Of a DNA stretch of 15,569 bases, positions 1-7,151 are shown in pieces. Source of the stretch: Armatimonadota bacterium (GTDB lineage Bacteria > Armatimonadota > Zipacnadia > Zipacnadales > JABUFB01). The first letter of the stretch is position 1; each line of letters begins with the position of its first letter. The position numbers were made by a program, and so were the translations under genes. The stretch spans positions 1-15,569 of the forward strand of contig JAGPGE010000007.1 in NCBI GenBank assembly GCA_018056145.1, given 5' to 3'. The notes beneath the pieces were generated by a model. That model was given only the letters and a program-made list of their open reading frames with translations, was not told the DNA's origin and did not search any database.

Positions 1-1300
1 TCGCCGCCGACTGCCCACTGTCGGACAGAAGAATCACCGGCATCGGGTAGCCCAGGTCGCGGTAAAGGTCCATGAAGCGCTCATACAGGCTGGCGCCGTC
101 GAGGTTCACCGTGCAGGTCTTGTCTTCGGCCCACACGACGCCCTCCAGCGGCGCGCCGAAACACAGGCCCACCGAGGACATCCCGTGGTTGCGCATGTCG
201 ATCATGTCCCGCTCGAGGGTGGCCTTCTTCTCCTCATCGGTGTTCGCGAGTTTCGGGCCGGTGTAGTACTCGCCCCAGAACATATCCGTGGGCTCCTGCA
301 GCGTGAAGGGCAGGACACGCAGGCGCAGGGGGATCTCCACGGGCTCGGCGCCCTCAGCCTGCACCGTCACCGTGCCTTGGTGGATGCCCGGCGGTGCATT
401 GTCCGCGACCCGAAGCTCGATGACGAAGCGTTTCGAGCTTCCCGCCGCGATGTCCACGCTGGCCCGGCGCTCGCACAGGACCGGCATGTCCTTGATGAAC
501 TGGTCGGAGCTGTACGTGACCCGCTTGTTCAGGGCGCGCACCGGCAGAACTTCGCCCTCAGCCGGGATGCCGTCGAAGCTCACCCGGACGCCCTTCAGGT
601 CTCTCAGGGCATAGAGGGAGAGCGTGGCCGGTTCGTACTCGCCCGGTGTGGCGAAAACATCCACGGAACCGAGCCGCTCCGATGTGAGGGGCACTGAGTT
701 GGCGAACACCACGTCGGTCAGCGCCCGGCGGAAGGGAATGAAGCCGCGGGCGGAATCTGCCGGAGTTGGCTCGGGCGGGGTGTTGTCGTCCACGTAGCGC
801 AGGGCGGTGAAGCGCTGTTCGAGAGTGGCCCAGCGCACGTTGTCGATGAAGAGAACGTGGTTGGTCCGGGGCATGCGCAGGTACGGGAACACCCGGGTGA
901 TTCGCGGCAGGCCGGAGACCCAGATTTCCACGAGATGCGGGCCGCCGGGAGCCACGGATGCCGCGCCGAAGTGGGGTTCTCCCACAGCGAAGTCGATGCG
1001 GTAGGACAGGGGCACCGGCGCCTTGCCGGGGTTGAAGGCGTCGAAGGCGAAGACCTGCTTCGTCGTGGTGTCCTCGTCGAAGTTGAAGTTCACGCCGGGC
1101 CAGGTGTCCTTCTCATTGCCCGGGAAAGTGGCCTTGATGGCCCATTCTCCATCGGTGACATGCTCCTGGACGCGCTCGATGATCGCGCCGCCCCCGGGGA
1201 TTGCATTGGCGTCCTCGAAGGAGTTGATCGGTTGCGCGAACCCGGCGGCGCAGGCGAGGAGCGCGGCGAGCAGGGAGATGGTGGAGGGAACGGTTCTCAT
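1..1300 (-). CDS. Secreted glycoside-hydrolase-like protein (partial, N-terminal 433 residues)
   Basis: The ATG at 1300-1298 opens a minus-strand frame that stays open to the left edge, so the C-terminus is missing. A GGAGGT ribosome site (1308-1313) lies 7 nt upstream and decides the start. Residues 1-22 form a signal peptide ending AGFAQ, so the product is exported. Residues about 26-157 look like a carbohydrate-binding-type beta-sandwich (starting FEDAN, ending FIDNVRW). Residues about 195-335 resemble the beta-domain that precedes GH123/DUF4091-type catalytic domains (GEYEPATLSLYAL; PGIHQGTVTVQ; PLRLRVLPFTL). From about 340 (EYYTGPKL, RDMIDMRNHGMSSVG) a TIM-barrel-like region begins. The catalytic acid pair would lie beyond the edge, so activity cannot be judged. 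A polysaccharide or glycoconjugate hydrolase is inferred from the family resemblance only. It is transcribed away from the REP-like repeat cluster. Confidence 0.8.
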   Translation of the reverse strand, partial: MRTVPSTISLLAALLACAAGFAQPINSFEDANAIPGGGAIIERVQEHVTDGEWAIKATFPGNEKDTWPGVNFNFDEDTTTKQVFAFDAFNPGKAPVPLSYRIDFAVGEPHFGAASVAPGGPHLVEIWVSGLPRITRVFPYLRMPRTNHVLFIDNVRWATLEQRFTALRYVDDNTPPEPTPADSARGFIPFRRALTDVVFANSVPLTSERLGSVDVFATPGEYEPATLSLYALRDLKGVRVSFDGIPAEGEVLPVRALNKRVTYSSDQFIKDMPVLCERRASVDIAAGSSKRFVIELRVADNAPPGIHQGTVTVQAEGAEPVEIPLRLRVLPFTLQEPTDMFWGEYYTGPKLANTDEEKKATLERDMIDMRNHGMSSVGLCFGAPLEGVVWAEDKTCTVNLDGASLYERFMDLYRDLGYPMPVILLSDSGQSAA

Positions 1301-1354
1301 GGGGAGTACCTCCGTGCGTGGTGGCAAGACGGTTCGGCCCTGGGCGCCGACGGT

Positions 1355-1559
1355 CAGCAGGCTTGTTGGAGCGGGCTTGCCCGCGACGCCTTTCATCAGG
1401 ACGGCTAGCGACTTCGAGACATTCGGCGCCAGCGGACAGCAGGCTTGTTGGAGCGGGCTTGCCCGCGACGCCTTTCATCAGGACGGCTAGCGACTTCGAG
1501 ACATCCGGCGCCAGCGGACAGCAGGCTTGTTGGAGCGGGCTTGCCCGCGACGCCTTTCG
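1355..1559. repeat. 82-bp tandem repeat carrying a REP-like palindrome (2.5 copies)
   Basis: Units begin with CAGCAGGCTTGTTGGAGCGG at 1355, 1437 and 1519, exactly 82 bp apart. Units 1 and 2 differ at one visible base (GACATTCGG versus GACATCCGG). The third stops after about 40 bp, at CGCCTTTC. Each unit contains the hairpin GCGGGCTTGCCCGC. The bases just before unit 1 (GGCGCCGACGGT) resemble the end of a unit (GGCGCCAGCGGA), so the array probably began from a slightly longer ancestor. It lies between the start of the glycoside-hydrolase-like gene and the end of the MscS-like gene. Translations of it are typical spurious REP reading frames, not genes. Confidence 0.9.
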
Positions 1560-1594
1560 ATAACGACATTCGCGGGCAAGCCCGCTCCAACAAG
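1526..1594. repeat. Perfect 25-bp inverted REP-like pair
   Basis: The 25 nt at 1526-1550 (beginning CTTGTTGGAGCGGG) recur as an exact reverse complement at 1570-1594, with a 19-nt loop. Each arm is itself a small palindrome (GCGGGCTTGCCCGC). This is the organisation of a bacterial REP/BIME element, two REPs in opposite orientation. The long hairpin lies upstream of the glycoside-hydrolase-like gene and downstream of the MscS-like gene, so it could affect mRNA ends of the latter. A degenerate copy with the same layout is at 6155-6251. Confidence 0.9.
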
Positions 1595-1641
1595 TTCCCC
1601 GTAGGCGCCCGCGGATGCCCGATGTGCATGCCTTCCGGCGC

Positions 1642-1698
1642 GTATGGCGAACTGCCAACGGCAGACACCGACAGGCAGGATTGCCTGTCCCACTCACG
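1642..1698. repeat. Dispersed hairpin element, copy 1 (GACAGGCA stem)
   Basis: GACAGGCA (1670-1677), a 4-nt loop GGAT, and TGCCTGTC (1682-1689) form a perfect 8-bp hairpin, followed by CCACTCACG. The same stem, loop length and trailing CACTCACG occur at 7117-7145, and both copies are preceded by ATGGCGAAC at a slightly different distance. It sits just past the 3' end of the MscS-like gene and could end that operon's transcript, although there is no clear T-tract. Confidence 0.75.
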
Positions 1699-1724
1699 GC
1701 GGACGGCGTGATGACATCGCCTGC

Positions 1725-2318
1725 CTAGCCCCTGCCGCCTGGCCGGCCCTGGGGCTCCTGACCGGCTCCCCGGGCGGAGCGCATTACCAGGGGCCGGACC
1801 ATGCTGTTGGGAAGGACCACCACGTGCCCGTCACGGGTCTGAATGCGCGTGTGCCGCAGGGCGAGTTCCGTCACCGTGCCCGTGATCTCGCCCACCGTGA
1901 TCTCGTCGCCCTGGTCATACAGGTAGTCGTAGAAGATGAAGTAGCCGGCCACCGCGTCCCTCAGCGGATTGCGGGCCGCCACCAGCACCAGGGCGAGAAT
2001 GCCCAGCGCAATCGGGTACAGGTCAAGGCTGGCGTTGTACCGGAAGATGCGCAGGATGATGAGTAGGGCCAAGGTGTACAGCACCGTGCGCGCGATCAGG
2101 GTTGGAATGCCCAGGATCACCCGACGGCGCTCCAGCCGCCTCATGGGGTCGGCTTCGGCATCGCGGGACAGGGCTCGCGTCAGTGCCTTGCGGATGCGGG
2201 AGTTCACCAGGTACACCGCGACCTCAAACAGCACGGCAACCAGGATCGACCGCATGAGTTGCACCGGGAACTGCGACAGCCACAGCCGGCTCACATAGCG
2301 GAAAAAGGTTTCACTCAT
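1725..2318 (-). CDS. Short MscS-type mechanosensitive channel protein
   Basis: This 197-residue protein is related to small-conductance mechanosensitive channels, which gate in the inner membrane during osmotic downshock. Likely membrane segments are at about 20-38, 70-92 and 100-117. The third leads into AARNPLRDAVAGYFIF, matching the MscS pore-helix region. The beta-domain follows at about 130-182 (YLYDQGDEITVGEITGTVTE; DGHVVVLPNSMV), with the typical GD and PNS signatures. The protein ends about 25 residues after PNS, so the alpha/beta domain that forms the cytoplasmic cage of Escherichia coli MscS is absent. The stop is TAG at 1725-1727. The ATG at 2318-2316 overlaps the stop of the upstream metalloprotease gene by 4 bp (ATGA), which indicates translational coupling. 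Family assignment is confident; gating behaviour is not known. Confidence 0.88.
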   Translation of the reverse strand: MSETFFRYVSRLWLSQFPVQLMRSILVAVLFEVAVYLVNSRIRKALTRALSRDAEADPMRRLERRRVILGIPTLIARTVLYTLALLIILRIFRYNASLDLYPIALGILALVLVAARNPLRDAVAGYFIFYDYLYDQGDEITVGEITGTVTELALRHTRIQTRDGHVVVLPNSMVRPLVMRSARGAGQEPQGRPGGRG

Positions 2319-3307
2319 TCGCGCTCACTCTCTCGTTCTTCGTCCTCATCCGGCTCCTGTGGCTCCTCCAGCAGTTCCAGTTGCGCCATCAGTTGCTCGA
2401 AACGCTCTTCCGACTGCATTCGCTCCCGGATCTCCCGGGCCATCCGCAGCCGCACCACCACTGCCGCGATGAACAACAGCCCCATCGCCCCGAACACGAT
2501 CAGTTCCACGGACAGGGGCACTCCCCGCGCGGCGTACTCGGTGCGCATTGACTTGATCCAGCGCTGCTGCAGGACATCCAGCGGAATCCCGGCGGCGCGG
2601 CGCAGGGCCTGCTTCTCATCGCCGGTTCGTTCGAGGGCCTCCAGGAGGTTGCCTACCGCCCCGGGCGGCCCGTGTTCCACGAGATACGCCACCAGGACGT
2701 GGCTCTGGGCGTATGCGAGGTCAACGGTCTCCCGGTTGCCCTCGAAGGCGTCCTCAAGTTCGTCCAAGGCCAGCAACCGTCCCTCCACTGCCGCGGCGCC
2801 CAGGATATCCTTCTGCGCCGCGGGCATCTCGCCCTCCATCCACTGGGCGAGACCCTCGTGCACCCACCGCGGCGCCTCGCCGCGAGTTGCCTGCATTTTC
2901 AGGTCCAGCGCAACGTGAGTCAGCTCATGCATCACCAGCCGCTGCATTTGTTTCTCGGTCTGTGGTTTGAGGATCACGTGGTTCGCATGGTGCAGCGACA
3001 GGCCCCGGGTCCAGGTGGGGACTTTCGTCCCCGCGAGTTCCACCATTTCCCGGTGGGAGCGCACGATGTCGATACGCACGGGACGGCTGAACCGCAGGCC
3101 CAAGGTGTCCGCGAGAACCGTGAGCGCGTGCTCCGCTTCAGACCGCACCAGCAGCGCCTGGTCCTCATGCTCCGGCCAGTAATGCACCTGCACTCCCTTG
3201 CCGGCGATCACCCGGCGCTCGTCTGCCCGCGCCGGAATCACCGCGCAGGCGATTGCGGCGCCCAGTGCCAGCCAGGTCAAGAATCCCCGGGCGATCAGCG
3301 TTGCCAA
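2315..3307 (-). CDS. Peptidase-MA-type membrane-anchored zinc metalloprotease
   Basis: This is a gluzincin-like peptidase. Numbered from the TTG at 3307, HELTH lies at residues 127-131, and WVHEGLAQW (148-156) supplies the likely third zinc ligand Glu151. This spacing fits the peptidase MA family. The first about 28 residues form a signal peptide or anchor (LTWLALGAAIACAVIPARA before DE). A second hydrophobic segment at about 266-287 is followed by a basic then strongly acidic, Glu-rich tail. The catalytic domain should therefore face the outside, with a cytoplasmic tail. The TTG at 3307 was chosen because AGGAAGGA lies 9 nt upstream and the protein then starts directly at the signal peptide. 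A TTG at 3343 would add 12 residues but lacks a good ribosome site. The gene overlaps the upstream nuclease-like gene by 13 bp and the downstream channel gene by 4 bp. The substrate is unknown. Confidence 0.82.
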   Translation of the reverse strand: MATLIARGFLTWLALGAAIACAVIPARADERRVIAGKGVQVHYWPEHEDQALLVRSEAEHALTVLADTLGLRFSRPVRIDIVRSHREMVELAGTKVPTWTRGLSLHHANHVILKPQTEKQMQRLVMHELTHVALDLKMQATRGEAPRWVHEGLAQWMEGEMPAAQKDILGAAAVEGRLLALDELEDAFEGNRETVDLAYAQSHVLVAYLVEHGPPGAVGNLLEALERTGDEKQALRRAAGIPLDVLQQRWIKSMRTEYAARGVPLSVELIVFGAMGLLFIAAVVVRLRMAREIRERMQSEERFEQLMAQLELLEEPQEPDEDEERESERE

Positions 3308-4053
3308 GCCGGGCAGTCCTTCCTGGACCGGCACCACTGGCAATGCTTCCCGGTCACTGGCTCGAAAGCCCGGTCGGCGTTGATTTTCGCAGTCACTTCC
3401 AGCAGCATCTGCGTGGCTTCGCGCTCCTTGGCTTCGTCCAGGGCCACCTCAACCGTCCGGTTCCGGCGAAGGTCAATCATGAGCACCGTTGAACCCGGGT
3501 GGGCCGCCCTCGCCAGCACGAAGAGCGTCGTCCAGGGCATTTCGTTGGCGATCTGGCCGGGCGAAGGCGGCCGGCGCGAGGTGGTGAACCGCGCAACGTG
3601 GCTGCCTTCGGCGCTCACCAGGTCGGCCACCGCCACGAAAGCCTCGCCGCCGATTTCCTGCTCCAGGCGCACATCCGTCGCGAGAGGGCTGGGCAGGTCC
3701 AACGGCGCGGCATGGTGGGCGGCGATGATCCGCAGCCCGTCGCGGTGGAGGTCCTCCTCCTCACGGCTGTCCCGGCAGGCGCGCCCGTCCCAGTTGTCTT
3801 CGAAGATGCGCTCAAGAGCGCCAAGCGGCAGGGCACCCGGGCCGCCCGCGGCATACATGGACAGCAATGCGGCCCGCACCGCCCGGCTAAGGATCGCCGG
3901 TCCGCCGACATGACTGTCTGCCTGCTCCCGTGTCACGAAGGCCGAGAGCAGGTACTTGCGCGGGCACTGCCTGTAGTCCTCGAGGTTCCGCGCCGAAAGC
4001 GGCCCGGACGGCCGTTCGGGGAGGAGGACATACTGGGGACCGAAGTCAGTCAC
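3295..4053 (-). CDS. PD-(D/E)XK (RecB/Cas4-like) protein with apparently lost catalytic residues
   Basis: This 252-residue protein (GTG start at 4053) has the outline of an iron-sulfur RecB-type nuclease domain. An N-terminal LSARNLEDYRQCPRKYLLSAF block supplies Cys30. A C-terminal cluster FEPVTGKHCQWCRSRKDCPAW supplies Cys238, Cys241 and Cys247, so the four expected cluster cysteines are present. The middle looks degenerate. VADLV keeps an Asp (143), but where active members have a (V/I)DYKT-like strand this protein reads VARFTTS (153-159), and the motif I His and QxxxY-type motif are not evident. It may bind DNA or act structurally rather than cut. GTG 4053 was preferred because GGAG lies 9 nt upstream; GTG codons at 4068 and 4158 are possible, but the latter would overlap the divergent gene's start. 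It heads an overlapping three-gene operon. Confidence 0.72.
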   Translation of the reverse strand: MTDFGPQYVLLPERPSGPLSARNLEDYRQCPRKYLLSAFVTREQADSHVGGPAILSRAVRAALLSMYAAGGPGALPLGALERIFEDNWDGRACRDSREEEDLHRDGLRIIAAHHAAPLDLPSPLATDVRLEQEIGGEAFVAVADLVSAEGSHVARFTTSRRPPSPGQIANEMPWTTLFVLARAAHPGSTVLMIDLRRNRTVEVALDEAKEREATQMLLEVTAKINADRAFEPVTGKHCQWCRSRKDCPAWQR

Positions 4054-4148
4054 GGGCCGAGTCTCCACGGGAAAAGGGAATCTTTCCGTTGGCGTGGAAC
4101 AGTGTGCGCGCCGGGGTATCCGGCAAACCGCCTCCAGGAGCGCCGCCG

Positions 4149-6125
4149 ATGCTCGCACCCGAACAGACCACGCAGGGCCGCCTTGAAGGCGTCGGGCGCA
4201 TTACGGCCCGCAGCGTGGTCACGGGCCTCGTCTTCTCCATCATCTTCAGCTTCATCATCCCGTATGTGGATGTCTTCCTGAGCAGCACATTCCTCGGCGC
4301 CCAGCACCTGCCCCCCGGCGCCATCTTTGCACTGCTGTTCCTGGTGCTGGTGGTCAATCCGGCTCTGCGTGTTCTCGGGCGTGTGAAGCCTTTCGACCGC
4401 GCCGAACTGCTGATGATCTACTGCATGTTGCTCTTTTCGACCCTCGTCCCCGGCCACGGAGCGGAGAATGTGTTCATCCCCGTGGTGGTCACACCTTACT
4501 ACTACGCTTCGGCCGAGAACAAGTGGGACGAGCTGTTCCTGCAGCACATCCCCACCTGGTTCGCGCCCACCGATGAGCGCGCGGTGGTGTCCTTCTTCGA
4601 GGGCCTGCGGCCCGGCGAGAGACTCCCCTGGGGCCAGTGGTACACCCCGCTGGCGGTCTGGGGCCTGTTCAGCTTCCTGCTCTACGCGCTGGTCATGTTC
4701 CTGAGCGTCCTGTTCCGCAAGCAGTGGGCGGATCGCGAGAAGCTGTCCTTCCCCCTGGTCGCCCTGCCCATGGAGATGACCGCCGACGCCGAGCACCCCT
4801 TCGCGAACAAGGCCTTCTTCGGCAACCGCGTCATGTGGATCGGCTTCGCCATCGCCGCCCTGTTGCAATTGCAGAACGGTCTGGGGTTCTACTACCCATC
4901 ATTCCCCCATGCTAAGCTCTATTATAACTTCCAGCCCCTATTCCGCGAGCCTCCGTGGAACGCGGTGGGCTGGGTGCCTGGACAAATCTGGCTGGTGGTC
5001 ATTGGAGTCACCGTTCTCCTGCGCACCGAAGTCAGCTTCTCCATGTGGTTCTTCTTCTGGTTCACCAAGATCCAGCGAGTCATCGCCCAGGTACTGGGCT
5101 TCAAAGGCCGGCAGGAGCCCACCACCTGGGGGGAGCCGGGTTGGCTGGGCATGCAGCCCGTGGGCGGGTATCTCGCGTATGTCGCCCTGTCCTTCTGGGT
5201 GGCGCGGTTGCACTGGAAGGACGTCTGGGATGAGACCATCGGCGTGCGCCGCGCCAGTGAGGGCGAGCCGCTGTCGTACCGCACCTGCGTGATCGGCGTG
5301 GCCTGCTGCCTGATCGGCCTGGTCTGGTTCAGTTCCGCGGCAGGGATGAGCGCGGCGGCTTCCTTCGTCCAGATGCTCCTGTATATCGTCCTGGCGGTGG
5401 CGCTCACGAAAGTGGTGGCCGAATCCGGCATGCTCTTCGTGCAGGCGACCCTGGCCTCGCTTGAGACGATGATTACGGTCACGGGGACCAGTGCGATCGG
5501 CGCGAAAAGCCTCACCATCGGCATGTTCATCGAGCGCGGGTTCATGACCGACCTGCGTGCGTTCCTCATGCCTAGCTTCATGCAGAGCCTGAAGATCGCG
5601 GATCTGTCGGGCCTGAACAAGCGGAAAATGCTGGCGGTGTTCGCGGTTACGATCCTGCTGTCCACCGTAATCAGCTACTGGGCCAACCTGCGGCTGGTAT
5701 ACGGCTACAGCGGGATGGCATGCAACAAGTGGTACGTTCAGGGCGCGGGACCGGGCGGATTCCGTCTCCTGCAGAACTTCCTGATGGCCCCGCGCGACCC
5801 GAGCATCATGAACAGCGTGGCGATGATAGCGGGCGGCGCATTCACGCTGCTTCTGTTCCACCTGCGCCAGCGTTTCCTGTGGTTTCCGTTCCACCCGGTG
5901 GGGTTCATCATGATGCAGACATACCCCATGAAATGCCTGTGGTTCTCGACACTCATCGGGTGGGCACTCAAGAGCGTGATCATGCGCTACGGCGGCGCGA
6001 AAGGGCTTGTCGCCTCGCTGCCCCTGTTCCTGGGCCTGGCTTTCGGCGACATCTTCATGATGGTGGTTTGGCTGATCGTGGACGCCATCACGGGGACCCA
6101 CGAGCATTACCTGATGCCGGGTTGA
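4149..6125 (+). CDS. DUF6785/DUF6784-type polytopic membrane protein
   Basis: This 658-residue integral membrane protein has roughly a dozen hydrophobic segments, for example 22-45, 56-76, 86-100, 167-188, 228-244, 279-303, 380-396, 403-420, 495-512, 553-571 and 618-645. WADREKLSFPLVALPMEM (193-210) follows the fifth or so and matches a signature I associate with DUF6785 proteins. A late WFPFHPVGF (578-586) resembles the DUF6784 C-terminal region. Such proteins occur in Armatimonadota, Planctomycetota and relatives; their function is unestablished and a transporter role is only a guess from topology. The ATG at 4149 has AGGAG 8 nt upstream (4136-4140). The frame stays open back to 3930, but that extension is low-quality sequence antisense to the nuclease-like gene. 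The gene is divergent from the minus-strand operon across 95 bp without an obvious strong promoter. The stop is followed by a REP-like pair. Confidence 0.85.
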   Translation: MLAPEQTTQGRLEGVGRITARSVVTGLVFSIIFSFIIPYVDVFLSSTFLGAQHLPPGAIFALLFLVLVVNPALRVLGRVKPFDRAELLMIYCMLLFSTLVPGHGAENVFIPVVVTPYYYASAENKWDELFLQHIPTWFAPTDERAVVSFFEGLRPGERLPWGQWYTPLAVWGLFSFLLYALVMFLSVLFRKQWADREKLSFPLVALPMEMTADAEHPFANKAFFGNRVMWIGFAIAALLQLQNGLGFYYPSFPHAKLYYNFQPLFREPPWNAVGWVPGQIWLVVIGVTVLLRTEVSFSMWFFFWFTKIQRVIAQVLGFKGRQEPTTWGEPGWLGMQPVGGYLAYVALSFWVARLHWKDVWDETIGVRRASEGEPLSYRTCVIGVACCLIGLVWFSSAAGMSAAASFVQMLLYIVLAVALTKVVAESGMLFVQATLASLETMITVTGTSAIGAKSLTIGMFIERGFMTDLRAFLMPSFMQSLKIADLSGLNKRKMLAVFAVTILLSTVISYWANLRLVYGYSGMACNKWYVQGAGPGGFRLLQNFLMAPRDPSIMNSVAMIAGGAFTLLLFHLRQRFLWFPFHPVGFIMMQTYPMKCLWFSTLIGWALKSVIMRYGGAKGLVASLPLFLGLAFGDIFMMVVWLIVDAITGTHEHYLMPG

Positions 6126-6154
6126 GGCGTGCAGCCGCAAGCGCCGCGGACGCT

Positions 6155-6251
6155 CAGCAGGCTTATGGGAGCGACCTTGCCCGTGCCGCCGCCTTCCGTC
6201 ACGGCTGACGCCAACGACATTCGCGGGCAAGTCCGCTCCCAAAAGCGCCCC
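6155..6251. repeat. Degenerate REP-like inverted pair
   Basis: This copy begins CAGCAGGCTTATGGGAGCGA and ends with ACGACATTCGCGGGCAAGTC followed by CGCTCCCAAAAGCGCCCC. It is the same order of modules as at 1519-1600: forward arm, spacer, AACGACATT, reverse arm. The arms have diverged from each other (GGGAGCGACCTTGCCCGTG against GGGAGCGGACTTGCCCGCG) but still pair imperfectly. The element fills most of the 238-bp gap between the DUF6785-like gene and the SDR gene and may act as a transcript-end hairpin for the former. Confidence 0.8.
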
Positions 6252-6363
6252 GAGTGCTTGCGCCGGTACCGAGAGATCAGGCTCTGCACAACAGACGCCA
6301 TTCACGCCGGGCACAGTGCCCCGGTTTCGTTCCCGCAATCCCGCCGCACACGGAGCTTTCGCC

Positions 6364-7080
6364 ATGCTTGACGGACAAGTGGCCCTGATCACCGGAGCCG
6401 GAAGGGGAATCGGCCGCGCGGTGGCGGTTGCTTTCGCCCGCGAAGGCGCGCGGGTCGCCTGCGTCGCGCGGACCCTTGCGCAAGTGGAGGAAACTGCCGC
6501 GGAGATCCACGTAGCCGGGGGGCAGGCGCTGGCGCTGCGGGGCGATGTGTCGGATCCCTCCAGCGTGGAGGCCGTGGTTACGCAGGTGGAGAACCACTGG
6601 GGACCGGTGGATATCCTGGTCAACAATGCGGGCGCCTTCGCGGTGAAGTCGGTGCTGGAGACGTCGCTGGAGGACTGGGACCATATCCAGTCGGTCAATG
6701 CCCGCGGGCCTTTCATGCTGGTGAAAGCGGTCCTGCCGGGGATGGTACAACGGCGATCCGGCTGCATCATCAATATCGCGTCCATGGCCTCGCTGAAGCC
6801 ATACCCGGAACAGGCGGCCTACTGTGCGTCGAAGCACGCGCTCCTGGGGTTCAGCAAGGTTCTGGCCGACGAGATGCGCGCGCACAATGTTCGGGTCACC
6901 GCTATCTGCCCGGGGGGCGTTGATACGGACCTGGTGCGCGAGCAGCGGCCCGACTGGTCGCCGGAACAACTCATGTCGCCGGAGGACGTGGCGGAGGCGG
7001 CGGTGTATGTTGCGAACCTGTCTCCGCGTTGCGCGGTGGATGTCCTGCCCATGCGCCGCTGGCCCGCCGCGCCGATGTGA
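6364..7080 (+). CDS. Short-chain dehydrogenase/reductase (SDR), NAD(P)-dependent
   Basis: This 238-residue classical SDR would carry out NAD(P)(H)-dependent oxidation or reduction of a hydroxyl/carbonyl group in the cytoplasm. Visible motifs in order are TGAGRGIG (10-17, cofactor-binding turn), Asp61 in the GDVSD strand, NNAG (87-90), Asn112, the catalytic Ser140 (INIAS), Tyr153 and Lys157 (YCASK), and PGGVDT (183-188) after the substrate loop. All four tetrad positions are present and the length is normal, so it should be active. After the first strand it has R36 (VARTL), which can favour NADPH, but this is not decisive. The ATG at 6364 follows GGAG with an 8-nt spacer; an earlier in-frame start at 6316 would add 16 residues ahead of the Rossmann strand and is less likely. 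Its neighbours are membrane protein and amidohydrolase genes. The substrate is unknown. Confidence 0.9.
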   Translation: MLDGQVALITGAGRGIGRAVAVAFAREGARVACVARTLAQVEETAAEIHVAGGQALALRGDVSDPSSVEAVVTQVENHWGPVDILVNNAGAFAVKSVLETSLEDWDHIQSVNARGPFMLVKAVLPGMVQRRSGCIINIASMASLKPYPEQAAYCASKHALLGFSKVLADEMRAHNVRVTAICPGGVDTDLVREQRPDWSPEQLMSPEDVAEAAVYVANLSPRCAVDVLPMRRWPAAPM

Positions 7081-7104
7081 GGTCTCCGCTGGCCAAAGAC
7101 AATG

Positions 7105-7145
7105 GCGAACGGCGCGGACAGGCACGCTTGCCTGTCGCACTCACG
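7105..7145. repeat. Dispersed hairpin element, copy 2 (GACAGGCA stem)
   Basis: GACAGGCA (7117-7124), loop CGCT, and TGCCTGTC (7129-7136) form a perfect 8-bp hairpin followed by GCACTCACG. This matches the element at 1642-1698 in stem, loop length and trailing CACTCACG, with ATGGCGAAC shortly before it. It lies 36 bp after the SDR stop and could serve as that gene's transcript-end hairpin. Confidence 0.75.
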
Positions 7146-7151
7146 AGCAAT

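Noticed and set aside
1113..1711. Several open reading frames on both strands across the REP array
   Set aside because: Their peptides are repeated translations of the palindromic unit (SGLAR, AGLPA), have no family resemblance, and overlap the well-supported glycoside-hydrolase-like start.
2672..3913. 413-residue plus-strand open frame
   Set aside because: It is antisense to two genes with clear motifs (HELTH and the Cys cluster) and shows no domain of its own.
3930..4148. N-terminal 73-residue extension of the DUF6785-like protein
   Set aside because: The sequence is Arg/Pro/Gly-rich and antisense to the nuclease-like gene, whereas the ATG at 4149 has a proper AGGAG and is followed directly by the first membrane segments.
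4054..4148. Divergent promoter between the nuclease-like and DUF6785-like genes
   Set aside because: Promoters must lie here or nearby, but no -35/-10 pair on either strand is good enough to call.
4938..6785. 615-residue minus-strand open frame
   Set aside because: It is antisense to the DUF6785-like and SDR genes, is His/Gln/Arg-rich, and crosses the REP pair; it is a by-product of high GC.
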